64,000 nt of DNA from Betaproteobacteria bacterium (GTDB lineage Bacteria > Pseudomonadota > Gammaproteobacteria > Burkholderiales > Casimicrobiaceae). Below are positions 24,060 through 32,739 of the stretch, in pieces; the first letter of the stretch is position 1, and the number at the start of each line of letters is the position of its first letter. The translations under genes were made by a program, and so were the position numbers. The stretch spans positions 310,001 through 374,000 of the forward strand of contig JADJWJ010000021.1 of assembly GCA_016716425.1 (NCBI GenBank), read 5' to 3'. Below the pieces are notes generated by a model that was not told where the DNA came from, ran no database searches, and was given only the letters and a program-made list of their open reading frames with translations.

Positions 24060-25478
24060 CTACGGCTCCGGCAGCGCGCGGCGCGCCGCTGCCGCGGCCG
24101 ACCGCACCCGCGCGGGCGCGGTGCCCCCGGGATGGTCGCGGCTGCCGACCGATCCTTCGAGCGTGAGCACCGCGTGCACGTCGTCGCCCACCAGCGGCGA
24201 AAACTGCCGCAACTCGGCCACCGGCAGCGCCGCGAGATCCACGCCCTTGACTTCCGCGTGGCGCACCGCGCGCGCGACCGCCTCGTGCGCGTCGCGGAAC
24301 GGCGCGCCGCGGCGCACCAGGTAGTCGGCGAGGTCGGTCGCGGTCGCGAACCCTTCGCTCGCCGCGGCGCGCATGCGCGCCGCGTCGACGGCGATGCCGG
24401 TGGCGACCAGGTCGGTCATGATCGCCAGCGTGTCGGCGAGCGTGTCGACCGTGTCGAACAGCGGCTCCTTGTCCTCCTGGTTGTCCTTGTTGTAGGTGAG
24501 CGGCTGCGCCTTCATCAGCACCAGCAGCGCGACCAGGTGGCCGATCACGCGGCCGCTCTTGCCGCGCACGAGCTCGGGCACGTCCGGATTCCGCTTCTGC
24601 GGCATGATCGAGCTGCCGGTGCAGAAGCGGTCGGCGAGCCGCACGAAGGAAAAGCGCGGGGAGGACCACAGCACGAGTTCCTCGGCGAAGCGCGACAGGT
24701 GCACCATGATCAGCGCGGCCGCGGCTTCGAACTCGATCGCGAAGTCGCGGTCGGCCACCGCATCGAGCGAGTTGGTCGCGATGTCGTCGAAGCCCAACTC
24801 GCGCGCGACGCGCTCGCGGTCGATCGGGAACGACGTGCCGGCGAGCGCCGCGGCGCCGAGCGGCAGGCGGTTCACGCGCCGGCGGCAGTCGGCCATGCGC
24901 TCGCTGTCGCGCGCGAGCATCGCCTCGTACGCGAGCAGGTGGTGGCCGAACGTCACCGGCTGCGCGACCTGCAGGTGCGTGAACCCCGGCATGATCGTGT
25001 CGGCGTGCGCCTCCGCCAGGTCGATCAGCGCGCGGCGCAGCGCGGCCAACTGGCCGGCGAGCGCGTCGATCTCGCCGCGCAGCCACAGCCGCACGTCGGT
25101 CGCGACCTGGTCGTTGCGCGAGCGGGCGGTGTGCAGCCGCTTGCCGGCGTCGCCGACCAGGGCGGTGAGCCGCCGCTCGATGTTGAGGTGGACGTCCTCG
25201 AGGTCGACCGACCATGTGAACGTCCCGGCGGCGATCTCCGCGCGGATCGCGGCCATCCCCCGCTCGATGTCGGCGAGATCCTGCGCGGTCAGCACGCCGG
25301 TCGCGGCGAGCATGCGCGCGTGGGCGAGGGAACCGGCGATGTCGGCCTCGGCCAGGCGCCGGTCGAACGTGACCGACGCCGTGTAGCGCTTGACGCGCTC
25401 GGCGACGGGCTCCGAGAAACGGCCGGACCAGCCGCCGGGGGCAGGCGCGGCTGGGGCAGGAGGCTTGGGATCGGGCAT
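24060..25478 (-). CDS. argH: argininosuccinate lyase
   Basis: 472 residues. The fumarase-superfamily signature GSSIMPQKRNPDVPE with the catalytic serine loop is present, plus TARSRNDQVATDVRLW and the HLQVAQPVTFGHH region with the catalytic histidine. It splits argininosuccinate to arginine and fumarate. The ATG at 25478 starts a short Pro/Ala tail before the domain. Divergent from an AlgZ/AlgR-type pair, an arrangement also known from Pseudomonas. Confidence 0.96.
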   Translation of the reverse strand: MPDPKPPAPAAPAPGGWSGRFSEPVAERVKRYTASVTFDRRLAEADIAGSLAHARMLAATGVLTAQDLADIERGMAAIRAEIAAGTFTWSVDLEDVHLNIERRLTALVGDAGKRLHTARSRNDQVATDVRLWLRGEIDALAGQLAALRRALIDLAEAHADTIMPGFTHLQVAQPVTFGHHLLAYEAMLARDSERMADCRRRVNRLPLGAAALAGTSFPIDRERVARELGFDDIATNSLDAVADRDFAIEFEAAAALIMVHLSRFAEELVLWSSPRFSFVRLADRFCTGSSIMPQKRNPDVPELVRGKSGRVIGHLVALLVLMKAQPLTYNKDNQEDKEPLFDTVDTLADTLAIMTDLVATGIAVDAARMRAAASEGFATATDLADYLVRRGAPFRDAHEAVARAVRHAEVKGVDLAALPVAELRQFSPLVGDDVHAVLTLEGSVGSRDHPGGTAPARVRSAAAAARRALPEP

Positions 25479-25645
25479 CGCGTCTACGGTGGGTTCTTGC
25501 GCCGGCCGCGGCGGATGCCGACAATGGTCAGCGGGGAGTCGCCGGCCGGTGCGGGCATCCTGCCGGCGGTGCCGGCGGGCGGCCTGGGTGCGCACGGCCG
25601 GCCGGAACCCGTGCGCCGGAGCCGGTGCACGGGCATGATGCTTGC

Positions 25646-26848
25646 ATGCCGCCACCGATCATGCGGTCGATTATAAGACAAAGCACACCACAGGCCGCCC
25701 TGCCCGACTTCCGCAATCTGGGGGTCGTCCTGCGCATCCTCGTCGCCGTCAATGCCGGCGCCGCCCTGTGCGCCTTCGCGCGCCAGTCGTCGCCGGCGGC
25801 CCTGTTCGCCGACTGGACGCTCGCAACGACCATGGTCGAGCCGCCGCTGTTCGCAACACTTGCGGTGCTGTGGGTCGTGTCCCCGCGGCTCGCGCGGCAG
25901 CCGTTCGCAACAGGCGTGGGCATCGTCGCGCTGGTCGCGATGATCGCCTCGCTCGCGTTCTACCCGCTGTTTCGGCAGATGGTGCCGGGCGCGCCGACGC
26001 ACCCGCTGCGCTGGCTGGTCTGGTCGCTGGTGGCCGTCGCCGCGCTTGCGTACTGGTTCCACCTGCGCGCCCGCGCGCTGTCGCCCGCGATCACCGAAGC
26101 GCGGCTGCAGGCGCTGCAGGCGCGCATCCGCCCGCACTTCCTCTTCAACAGCATCAATGCGGTGCTGTCGCTGGTGCGCGCCGAGCCGGCGCGCGCCGAG
26201 CACGCGCTGCAGGACATGGCCGATCTCTTCCGCGTGCTGATGCGCGACAACCGCAACCTGGCGCCGCTCGCGGACGAGGTCGAGCTGTGCCGGCAGTACC
26301 TCGAACTCGAGCAGCTGCGGCTGGGCGACCGCCTCCGGGTCGAGTGGAACCTGAAGAGCATGCCGGGCGACGCGCAGGTACCGCCGCTGGTGCTCCAGCC
26401 GCTGCTCGAGAACGCGGTCTACCACGGTATCGAGCCGTCCAGCGCGCCTGGCGTCGTGTCCGTCAACATCTTCGAGGCGCGCGGCGAGGTCCACGCGATC
26501 CTGCGCAACCCGTACCGGGCGGAAGGCGGCCGCCACCACTCGGGCAACAAGATGGCGCTCGCCAACGTCCGCGAGCGGCTCGCGCTGCACTTCGACGCCG
26601 AGGCGAACCTGGAGTCGAGGGTGACCAAGGACGGCTACGAGGTCCACATCCGCCTGCCTTACCGGAAGGCCGACGGGAACGCGACGCCGAAGGGGCCGCC
26701 GCGCGAACGCCCTGCCGGCGGCAATCACGGCGGCAAGGGGGGCAGCCGCCGCGCGGCGCTCGCGCTCGTCGCGACCGGGCCGGAGGGCCCGCGTGCCGCG
26801 CGCCAGTCGCTGCTGGCACGCGCCGTGCTGGAGGGCGTGCATGGCTGA
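25646..26848 (+). CDS. algZ: LytS/AlgZ-type sensor histidine kinase
   Basis: 400 residues. Four hydrophobic segments fill about residues 25-145, followed by the His_kinase domain of the LytS/YehU class with H164 in ARIRPHFLFNSINAV, then an HATPase with PLLENAVYHGIEPS and LANVRERLAL. An unusual basic, low-complexity tail of about 60 residues follows. It should phosphorylate the LytTR regulator encoded next, with which it overlaps by 8 bases. The divergent argH neighbour supports AlgZ/FimS orthology, though the signal is unknown. An ATG five codons later is also possible. Confidence 0.87.
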   Translation: MPPPIMRSIIRQSTPQAALPDFRNLGVVLRILVAVNAGAALCAFARQSSPAALFADWTLATTMVEPPLFATLAVLWVVSPRLARQPFATGVGIVALVAMIASLAFYPLFRQMVPGAPTHPLRWLVWSLVAVAALAYWFHLRARALSPAITEARLQALQARIRPHFLFNSINAVLSLVRAEPARAEHALQDMADLFRVLMRDNRNLAPLADEVELCRQYLELEQLRLGDRLRVEWNLKSMPGDAQVPPLVLQPLLENAVYHGIEPSSAPGVVSVNIFEARGEVHAILRNPYRAEGGRHHSGNKMALANVRERLALHFDAEANLESRVTKDGYEVHIRLPYRKADGNATPKGPPRERPAGGNHGGKGGSRRAALALVATGPEGPRAARQSLLARAVLEGVHG

Positions 26849-27608
26849 ACCTGCTCTGCGTGTACTGGTGGTCGACGACGAGGCGCCCGCGCGCCGCCGG
26901 ATGCGCGACCTCCTCGACGACTGCGCCGCCGCATTGCCGCTCGCCGTCGTCGGCGAGGCGCAGCACGGGCGCGAGGCGCTCGACCTGCTCCAGTCGGCGC
27001 CCGCCGACATCGTGCTGACCGACATCCACATGCCGGACATGGACGGCATCGAACTGGCGCGGCACCTGCTCAAGCTGCCGCACCCGCCGGTCGTGATCTT
27101 CACGACGGCGTTCCACGAGCACGCGGTGCAGGCATTCGAGGTCAACGCCATCGACTACCTGATGAAGCCGGTCCGCGTGCAGCGGCTGCTGGCGGCGTTG
27201 CAGAAGGTCCCGCGCCTGAAGCCGGTCAGCGCCGAGAAGCTCGCGCAGCTGCCGGCGTCCGCGCGCCGCTTCCTGTCGGTGACCGAGCGCTCCCGCGTCG
27301 TGCTCGTGCCCCTCGACGAGATCGTGTATCTCAAGGCCGAGCTCAAGTACATCACGATTCGCACGGTCGAGCGCGAGTACCTGCTCGAGGAGTCGCTGAC
27401 GAGGCTCGAGCAGGAGTTCGGCGCGCGTTTCGTCCGCGTCCATCGCAACTGCCTCGTCTCGCGCGATTTCATCCGTGGCTTCGAGCGCCGCGTCAACGAC
27501 GACGGCGATTCGCACTGGGAGGTGCTGCTGACCGGGCTGCCGGAGACGCTGCCGGTCTCGCGCCGGCAGCAGTTTGTCGTGCGGGACGTGGGCAGGGTGT
27601 CCGTGTAG
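26841..27608 (+). CDS. algR: LytTR-family response regulator (AlgR-like)
   Basis: 255 residues: receiver domain 5-125 with D12/D13, phosphoacceptor D61 (LTDIHMPDMDG) and K near FEVNAIDYLMKPV, then a LytTR DNA-binding domain (about 155-250) with YLKAELKYITIRT and FVRVHRNCLVSRDFI. LytTR regulators bind direct repeats upstream of envelope or surface-polysaccharide genes. It is cotranscribed with its kinase. hemC, which often follows algR, is not here; a repeat region and a PfkB gene come next. Confidence 0.9.
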   Translation: MAEPALRVLVVDDEAPARRRMRDLLDDCAAALPLAVVGEAQHGREALDLLQSAPADIVLTDIHMPDMDGIELARHLLKLPHPPVVIFTTAFHEHAVQAFEVNAIDYLMKPVRVQRLLAALQKVPRLKPVSAEKLAQLPASARRFLSVTERSRVVLVPLDEIVYLKAELKYITIRTVEREYLLEESLTRLEQEFGARFVRVHRNCLVSRDFIRGFERRVNDDGDSHWEVLLTGLPETLPVSRRQQFVVRDVGRVSV

Positions 27609-27613
27609 TTGAT

Positions 27614-27857
27614 GTCAGAGGGTCAGGGGGCCTACGCGGCCGCATCCCCCTGGAAACATCGACGACGCTGACTGCCTGACGAGAAGCTGGTCAGGGGGAA
27701 ATCGCGGGCGGAGCCCGACGATTTCCGGAGGAGTGTAGGTAAGTCAGAGGGGTCGCGAGCCTGCCGGCCGCTCCCCCCTGGAAAAATCGACGACGCCGAT
27801 CGCCTGACGAGAGGCTGATCAGAGGCAAATCGCGGGCAAAGCCCGACGATTAGCGCC
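27614..27857. repeat. two tandem imperfect repeats, 129-base period
   Basis: Unit 1 starts at 27614 and unit 2 at 27743, both with GTCAGAGG. Both continue through a C-run CCCCCTGGAAA, AATCGACGACGC/ATCGACGACGC, GCCTGACGAGA and a closing hairpin TCGCGGGC-nnn-GCCCGACGA. They fill most of the 406-base gap between the LytTR regulator and the PfkB gene. No open frame with coding character. Closing hairpins and conserved blocks suggest a mobile or structured element. Confidence 0.75.
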
Positions 27858-28014
27858 GGAAACTGCGATGGAGCGTGCGGGCTGACTGCCCCTGCGGGCC
27901 GGTTTCGGTGCGCAGTGACAATGCGAGGAGTGTCGGTTGCGCGACCGATGCGGCGGCGATGGCGCTACACTTCGCGCCTTCTCCCGCCGAATCCCCCCGT
28001 CCGGAACCTACGTC

Positions 28015-28950
28015 ATGCGCACGCTCGTCTGCGGCTCGCTCGCCTACGACACCATCATGGTGTTCCCCGACCACTTCACGCGGCACATCCTGCCGGGCGA
28101 CACGCAGGTGCTGTCGGTGTCGTTCACGGTCGGGGAGATGCGGCGCGAGTGGGGCGGGTGCGCCGGGAACATCGCGTACAACCTGCAGCACATCGGCGGC
28201 GAGCCGGTCGTGATGGCGACGATCGGCGACGACGGCCGCGACTACCGCGAGCGGCTCACCGCCTTCGGCGTGGGCGTGGACGCGCTGCGCCACGTGCCGG
28301 GCACGTACACGGCGCAGGCGTTCATCATCAACGACCTCGCCGACAACCAGATCACCGCGTTCCACCCGGGGGCGATGGGCTTCTCGCACCAGAACCGCGT
28401 CGGCGACGTCGCCGACATCGGCCTCGGCATCGTCGCACCCGACGGCAAGGATGGGATGTGGTCGCACGTCGAGGGATTCGCACGCGCGGGAATCCCGTTC
28501 GTGTTCGACCCGGGCCAGGGCATGCCGCTGTTCAGCGGGCCGGAGCTCATGACGATGATCGAGAAGGCGGACTACGTCGCCGTCAACGACTACGAGGGCC
28601 GGCTGCTCGCGGAGCGCACCGGCGTGCCGCTCGCCGGCATCGCGGAGATGGTCGACGCGTTGATCGTCACGCTGGGCGGCGACGGCTCCGTGATCCACGC
28701 CGACGGTGCGACCTTTGCCATTCCCGCGGCGAGGCCTGCGGCGGTGCTCGATCCCACCGGCTGCGGCGACGCGTACCGCGCGGGGCTGCTGTACGGCATT
28801 GCGAACGGCTGGGACTGGGAGCGCACCGGCGGCCTCGCGTCCGTGATGGGCGCGATCAAGATCGCATCGCGCGGGGGGCAGAACCACGCGGTCAACCGGG
28901 AGGTCGTCGGCGCGCTCTATCGCGCCACGTTCGGTACCGACGTCTGGTAG
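28015..28950 (+). CDS. PfkB-family carbohydrate/nucleoside kinase
   Basis: 311 residues. Ribokinase-fold pattern: N-terminal GSLAYDTIM, the GGCAGNIAYNLQHIGG glycine pair, and the C-terminal signature DPTGCGDAYRAG (246-257) with catalytic base D252 and the anion hole. The sequence is closest to adenosine-kinase-like members of the family; the substrate is not certain. Start ATG at 28015. Followed after 22 bases by an acyltransferase gene. Confidence 0.88.
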   Translation: MRTLVCGSLAYDTIMVFPDHFTRHILPGDTQVLSVSFTVGEMRREWGGCAGNIAYNLQHIGGEPVVMATIGDDGRDYRERLTAFGVGVDALRHVPGTYTAQAFIINDLADNQITAFHPGAMGFSHQNRVGDVADIGLGIVAPDGKDGMWSHVEGFARAGIPFVFDPGQGMPLFSGPELMTMIEKADYVAVNDYEGRLLAERTGVPLAGIAEMVDALIVTLGGDGSVIHADGATFAIPAARPAAVLDPTGCGDAYRAGLLYGIANGWDWERTGGLASVMGAIKIASRGGQNHAVNREVVGALYRATFGTDVW

Positions 28951-28972
28951 GCGACGCCGGCAGGGCGCGACG

Positions 28973-29788
28973 ATGACCATGGCGGGTCGGCACCGCAACT
29001 CGCTGCCGGTGCGTTGCTGGCGCTGGTCGCGCACGTGCGTGCACGTGCTCGAAGGCGTGGCGACGACGCTCGTCGTCTTCCCGCTCGTCGACGACGCGCG
29101 GCGGCGGCGGCTGGTGAAGCGCTGGAGCGTGCGGCTCCTGCGCATTCTCGCCGTGGACGCCAGGGTCGAGGGCGACCTCGCCGCGCATCGCGGCAACGTG
29201 CTGGTCGTGGCCAACCACGTCTCGTGGCTCGACATCTTCGTGCTGAACGCGCACCGCCCGGTGCGCTTCGTCGCCAAGGCCGAGATCGCCCGGTGGCCGG
29301 TCGTGTCGCAGCTCGTCCGCGGGGCGGGCACGGTGTTCATCGAGCGCGAGCGCCGGCGCGACACGCACCGCGTCAATCACCAGGTGGCCCGCGTGCTCGC
29401 CGCCGGCGGCGTCGTTGCCGTGTTCCCGGAGGGCACGACCACCGACGGCACGGACCTGCTGCCGTTCAAGAGCTCGCTGCTGCAGCCGATCGTCGAGGCC
29501 GAGGGCCACGTGCAGCCGATCGCGATCCGCTACCGGTCGCAGCGCGGCGAAGTGTCGCTCGCGGCCGCGTGGGTCGGCGACACGACGTTCGCGCAGTCGT
29601 TCTGGGCCGTGTGCGGCGAGCGGAGGATCGTCGTGGAGCTGGTCGCCCCGGCGTCGCTGCACGCGCGCGCCGCGCACCGCCGCGAGCTCGCGCGCGCCGC
29701 CGAGGCGGCTATCCGAACGGCTTTGGCTGCACCTTCGAGCGCGACGGCACCTGGAACACCCGACGATCCGGCAGCCGCACCGCGGTAA
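28973..29788 (+). CDS. 1-acyl-sn-glycerol-3-phosphate acyltransferase family protein
   Basis: 271 residues of the PlsC family. Catalytic NHVSWLD (NHx4D, from N81/H82), then the FIERERRRD block and FPEGTTTDG for glycerophosphate binding. A hydrophobic N-terminal segment probably sits at the inner membrane. It adds an acyl chain to lysophosphatidic acid or a related lysolipid. The last 80 bases overlap the convergent apaH gene; the overlapping C-terminal tail is low-complexity (Ala, Pro) and is probably dispensable. Confidence 0.9.
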   Translation: MTMAGRHRNSLPVRCWRWSRTCVHVLEGVATTLVVFPLVDDARRRRLVKRWSVRLLRILAVDARVEGDLAAHRGNVLVVANHVSWLDIFVLNAHRPVRFVAKAEIARWPVVSQLVRGAGTVFIERERRRDTHRVNHQVARVLAAGGVVAVFPEGTTTDGTDLLPFKSSLLQPIVEAEGHVQPIAIRYRSQRGEVSLAAAWVGDTTFAQSFWAVCGERRIVVELVAPASLHARAAHRRELARAAEAAIRTALAAPSSATAPGTPDDPAAAPR

Positions 29789-30536
29789 GCGTGCCGCCCC
29801 ACAGGCAGCCGGAGTCGAGCATCAGCACGTTGGGCGCGAGCAGGAGCTCGAGCGTCGACCAGTGGCCGCAAACGACCGTCGCGCCGGCGGAGCGGCGGTG
29901 TGCGTGCGCGTACCACGGCAGGTAGCCTTCCGGCACGTGGCCGGGCCCGCGCTTCTCCCGGAACTCCATCGTGCCGTCCGCCGTGCAGAAGCGCAGGCGC
30001 GTGCACGCGTTGACGACGGCGCGCAGCCGGGCGAAGCCTTCGAGGTCGTCGGACCACGTGCGCGGCTCGTCGCCGTAGAGCGCGCCCAGGAACGCGTGCG
30101 CGCGGTCGCTGGCGAGCATGGCCTGCACTTCGTGCGAAAGCAGCAGCGCCTGCGCGACGGTCCACGCCGGCAGGAAGCCCGCGTGGACCATGACGAGGTC
30201 GCCCTCCGCTACGACGAGCGGGCGCGCGGCGAGCCACGCGACGAGCGCGTCGCGGTCGGGCGCCGCGAGGATCGCGTCCAGCGTGTCCTCGCGGTGCGGC
30301 TTGCGGTGGCCGGCGGCGACCGTCAGCAGATGGAAGTCGTGGTTGCCGAGCACCGCGACCACTGCGTCACCGAGCGCCATCACTTCGCGCAGCACGGCGA
30401 GCGATCCGGGCCCGCGGTTGACGAGGTCGCCGACCAGCCACAGCCGGTCGCGCGCCGGCGAGAAGCCGACGACGTCGAGCAGCTGGCAGAGTTCGGCGTG
30501 GCAGCCCTGGATGTCGCCGATCGCGTAGTGGGCCAT
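29709..30536 (-). CDS. apaH: bis(5'-nucleosyl)-tetraphosphatase, symmetrical
   Basis: 275 residues, a calcineurin-like phosphoesterase with metal motifs GDIQGCH at the N-terminus, GDLVNRGPGS and GNHDFHLL. It cleaves Ap4A to two ADP and also removes Np4 caps from RNA. The C-terminus LPDRRVFQVPS is family-typical, so the 80-base overlap with the acyltransferase gene is genuine on this side. Divergent from rep with a shared palindromic promoter. Confidence 0.94.
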   Translation of the reverse strand: MAHYAIGDIQGCHAELCQLLDVVGFSPARDRLWLVGDLVNRGPGSLAVLREVMALGDAVVAVLGNHDFHLLTVAAGHRKPHREDTLDAILAAPDRDALVAWLAARPLVVAEGDLVMVHAGFLPAWTVAQALLLSHEVQAMLASDRAHAFLGALYGDEPRTWSDDLEGFARLRAVVNACTRLRFCTADGTMEFREKRGPGHVPEGYLPWYAHAHRRSAGATVVCGHWSTLELLLAPNVLMLDSGCLWGGTLTAVRLPDRRVFQVPSRSKVQPKPFG

Positions 30537-30568
30537 CGGTCGTGAGGTCGGTTGCGCGGCGCCGCTGA

Positions 30569-30588
30569 TAGAATCCGCGGCGATTCTA
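30569..30588. promoter_or_regulatory. palindromic back-to-back -10 elements between apaH and rep
   Basis: TAGAATC-CGCGGC-GATTCTA is a perfect inverted repeat, giving a TAGAAT -10 in each direction within 66 bases of divergent genes. It may act as a shared promoter core or operator. A weak -35 (ATGACA, 15-base spacing) is seen only for apaH. Confidence 0.5.
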
Positions 30589-30602
30589 GCGCATCGCCTC
30601 CC

Positions 30603-32339
30603 TTGTCATTTTCCCTCAACGCTCCGCAGCGCGAGGCCGTGCGCTACTGCACCGGCCCGCTGCTGGTGCTGGCCGGCGCCGGCAGCGGCAAGACGCGGGT
30701 CATCACCGCCAAGATCGCGCACCTGATCGAGCAGGGCGCGGGCGCGAAGGCGATCGTCGCGATCACGTTCACCAACAAGGCGGCGCGCGAGATGCGCGAG
30801 CGCGCGGCCGCGCTGCTCGCGGCGCAGGGCAAGGGCGACCTCGCGCGGGACGTGACGATCGCGACGTTCCACGCGCTGGGGCTGCAGATCCTGCGCAGCG
30901 AGGCGAAGGCGGCCGGATTGCCGGCCGGCTTTTCGATCTTCGACCCAGCCGACCTCGAAGGCATCGTCGCCGAGCTCGTCGCGACCGCCGACCGCGCACG
31001 CGCGCGCGCCGCGCAGTGGCGGATTTCCGCGTGGAAGAACGCGCTCGTGACGCCGGCAGCGGCGCTGGCGGCCGCACAGACCGACGACGAGCGCGCGGCG
31101 GCGCGCGGTTACGCGAACTACGACGAGGCGCTCGCCGCGTACCGTGCGGTGGACTTCGACGATCTCATCGTCCGGCCGCTGCGCCTGCTCGAGACCGACG
31201 CGCGGGCCGCCGCGCGCTGGCAGGCGCGCTGCACGCACGTGCTGGTCGACGAGTACCAGGACACCAACGCCGCGCAGTACCGGCTGCTGCGCACGCTGAC
31301 CGCCGGCGGCGCGCCGTTCACGGCGGTCGGCGACGACGACCAGGCGATCTACGGCTGGCGCGGCGCCACGCTCGACAACCTGGCGGCGCTGCCGCGCGAC
31401 TACCCGGACCTCAAGGTGGTCAAGCTCGAGCAGAACTACCGGTCGACCGTGCGCATCCTGCGCTGCGCCAACGCGCTCATCGGCCACAACCCGAAGCTCT
31501 TCGACAAGCGGCTGTGGAGCGACCTCGGGACCGGAGACACGATCCGCGTCGCGCCCGCCGCCGACGACGAGGCCGAGGCCGAGATCGTGCTCAACCGGAT
31601 CTCGGCCATGCGCTTCGAGCGGCGCGCGAAATACTCGGACTTCGCGATCCTGTACCGCGGCAACCACCAGGCGCGCGTGTTCGAGACCGCGCTGCGCGCG
31701 CAGGGCATTCCGTACGAGGTCTCGGGCGGCACGTCGCTGTTCGACCGCGCCGAAATCCGGGACGTGGTGGCCTACCTGCGCCTGATCGCCAACGACGACG
31801 ACGACCCGGCGTTCGTGCGCGCGCTGACGACGCCGAAGCGGGGGATCGGCCAGGCGACGCTCGCGCGTCTCTCGGAGATCTCGGCCGCGCGGCGCGAGAG
31901 CCTGTTCGCCGCGGCATTCGCGCCGGAGCTGCCGGCGCGCGTGCCGGCGCGGCAGCGCGAGACGCTGCAGGAATTCTGCGCGCTGATCAACGACCTGCGC
32001 TACCGCGCCGGGCGCGAGCCCGCGTCGCGCCTGCTGGCGGAGCTGATGGCGAAGACGGGCTACGAGCAGTGGCTCGCCGACACGCTCGACCGTGCCGATG
32101 CCGCGGCCCGGACGAAGAGCGTGCGCGAGTTCGTCGACTGGCTCTCGCGCAAGGGCGACGTCGAAGGGCGCAACCTGGTCGAGTTGACGCAGATGGTCGC
32201 GCTGGTCACGCTGCTCGAGGACCGCGACGGCGTGGGCGCCGACGCCGTGCGGCTGTCCACGCTGCACGCGGCCAAAGGGCCTCGAGTTCCCGCACGTGTT
32301 CATGGTCGGCGTGGAGGAGGGGCTGCTGCCGCACCGTGA
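30603..32339 (+). CDS. rep: ATP-dependent DNA helicase Rep/UvrD type (frame broken near the end)
   Basis: The open part is 578 residues from a TTG start giving LSFSLNAPQREAVRYC. SF1 helicase motifs in order: Walker A GAGSGKT, ITFTNKAAREM (Ia), VDEYQDTN (II), DDDQAIYGWRGA (III), LEQNYRST (IV). Motif V/VI follow only after a shift: the frame runs LSTLHAAKG and then diverges because one extra C (about 32280) breaks it. The continuation is described separately. Rep is a 3'-5' helicase that aids replication through blocks. A single-base consensus error is the simplest explanation. Confidence 0.88.
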   Translation: MSFSLNAPQREAVRYCTGPLLVLAGAGSGKTRVITAKIAHLIEQGAGAKAIVAITFTNKAAREMRERAAALLAAQGKGDLARDVTIATFHALGLQILRSEAKAAGLPAGFSIFDPADLEGIVAELVATADRARARAAQWRISAWKNALVTPAAALAAAQTDDERAAARGYANYDEALAAYRAVDFDDLIVRPLRLLETDARAAARWQARCTHVLVDEYQDTNAAQYRLLRTLTAGGAPFTAVGDDDQAIYGWRGATLDNLAALPRDYPDLKVVKLEQNYRSTVRILRCANALIGHNPKLFDKRLWSDLGTGDTIRVAPAADDEAEAEIVLNRISAMRFERRAKYSDFAILYRGNHQARVFETALRAQGIPYEVSGGTSLFDRAEIRDVVAYLRLIANDDDDPAFVRALTTPKRGIGQATLARLSEISAARRESLFAAAFAPELPARVPARQRETLQEFCALINDLRYRAGREPASRLLAELMAKTGYEQWLADTLDRADAAARTKSVREFVDWLSRKGDVEGRNLVELTQMVALVTLLEDRDGVGADAVRLSTLHAAKGPRVPARVHGRRGGGAAAAP

Positions 32340-32607
32340 GGCGATCGACGCCGGCGACGTCGACGAGGAGCGGCGCCTCATGTACGTCGGGATCACCCGC
32401 GCCCGGCAGAGCCTGCATCTGTCGTGGTGCCGCACCCGCAAGCGCGCCGGCGAGCGCGCGGGGTGCCAGCCGTCGCGTTTCATCGGCGAACTCGCGCAGG
32501 AAGACCTGCGCTTCGCGGACGCGCCGCTGCCGCCGGACGAGGCCGCGCGGGAGAAGGCCGCGGGCAGCGAACGGCTGCGGTCGCTGAAGGCGCTGCTGCG
32601 CGGCTGA
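32281..32607 (+). pseudogene. rep: displaced C-terminal part of the Rep helicase
   Basis: In the +1 frame relative to the helicase gene the sequence resumes exactly at motif V: LEFPHVFMVGVEEGLLPHRE, then motif VI as RRLMYVGITRARQSLHLSW, and the normal C-terminus. Removing one C from GGGCCTCGAG restores a full helicase of about 668 residues. Nothing else is missing, so the gene was intact very recently or is intact in the organism. Confidence 0.8.
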
Positions 32608-32688
32608 CGGCGCCGCGCAGGCGACCGGGCTCGACTGGCCGCCGAGGTGGGGCCGGGCGGCGCGGCGCGCCTGTACGCTGGGGAAGGT

Positions 32689-32697
32689 ATGTGCTAG
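32689..32697 (+). promoter_or_regulatory. conserved ATGTGCTAG element before TPS copy 1
   Basis: ATGTGCTAG lies 51 bases upstream of the copy 1 ATG; the same nonamer, or one base different, sits 50 and 53 bases before copies 2 and 3. The TGTGCTAGCGT run resembles an extended -10. Conservation against diverged flanks suggests a shared promoter. Confidence 0.5.
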
Positions 32698-32739
32698 CGT
32701 TCGCGGCACCTTTCACCCGCCGACAGGAACCGGACCGCC

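Noticed and set aside
27850..29376. Minus-strand open frame of about 500 codons opposite the PfkB and acyltransferase genes
   Set aside because: No recognisable domain, and both plus-strand genes have intact family motifs.
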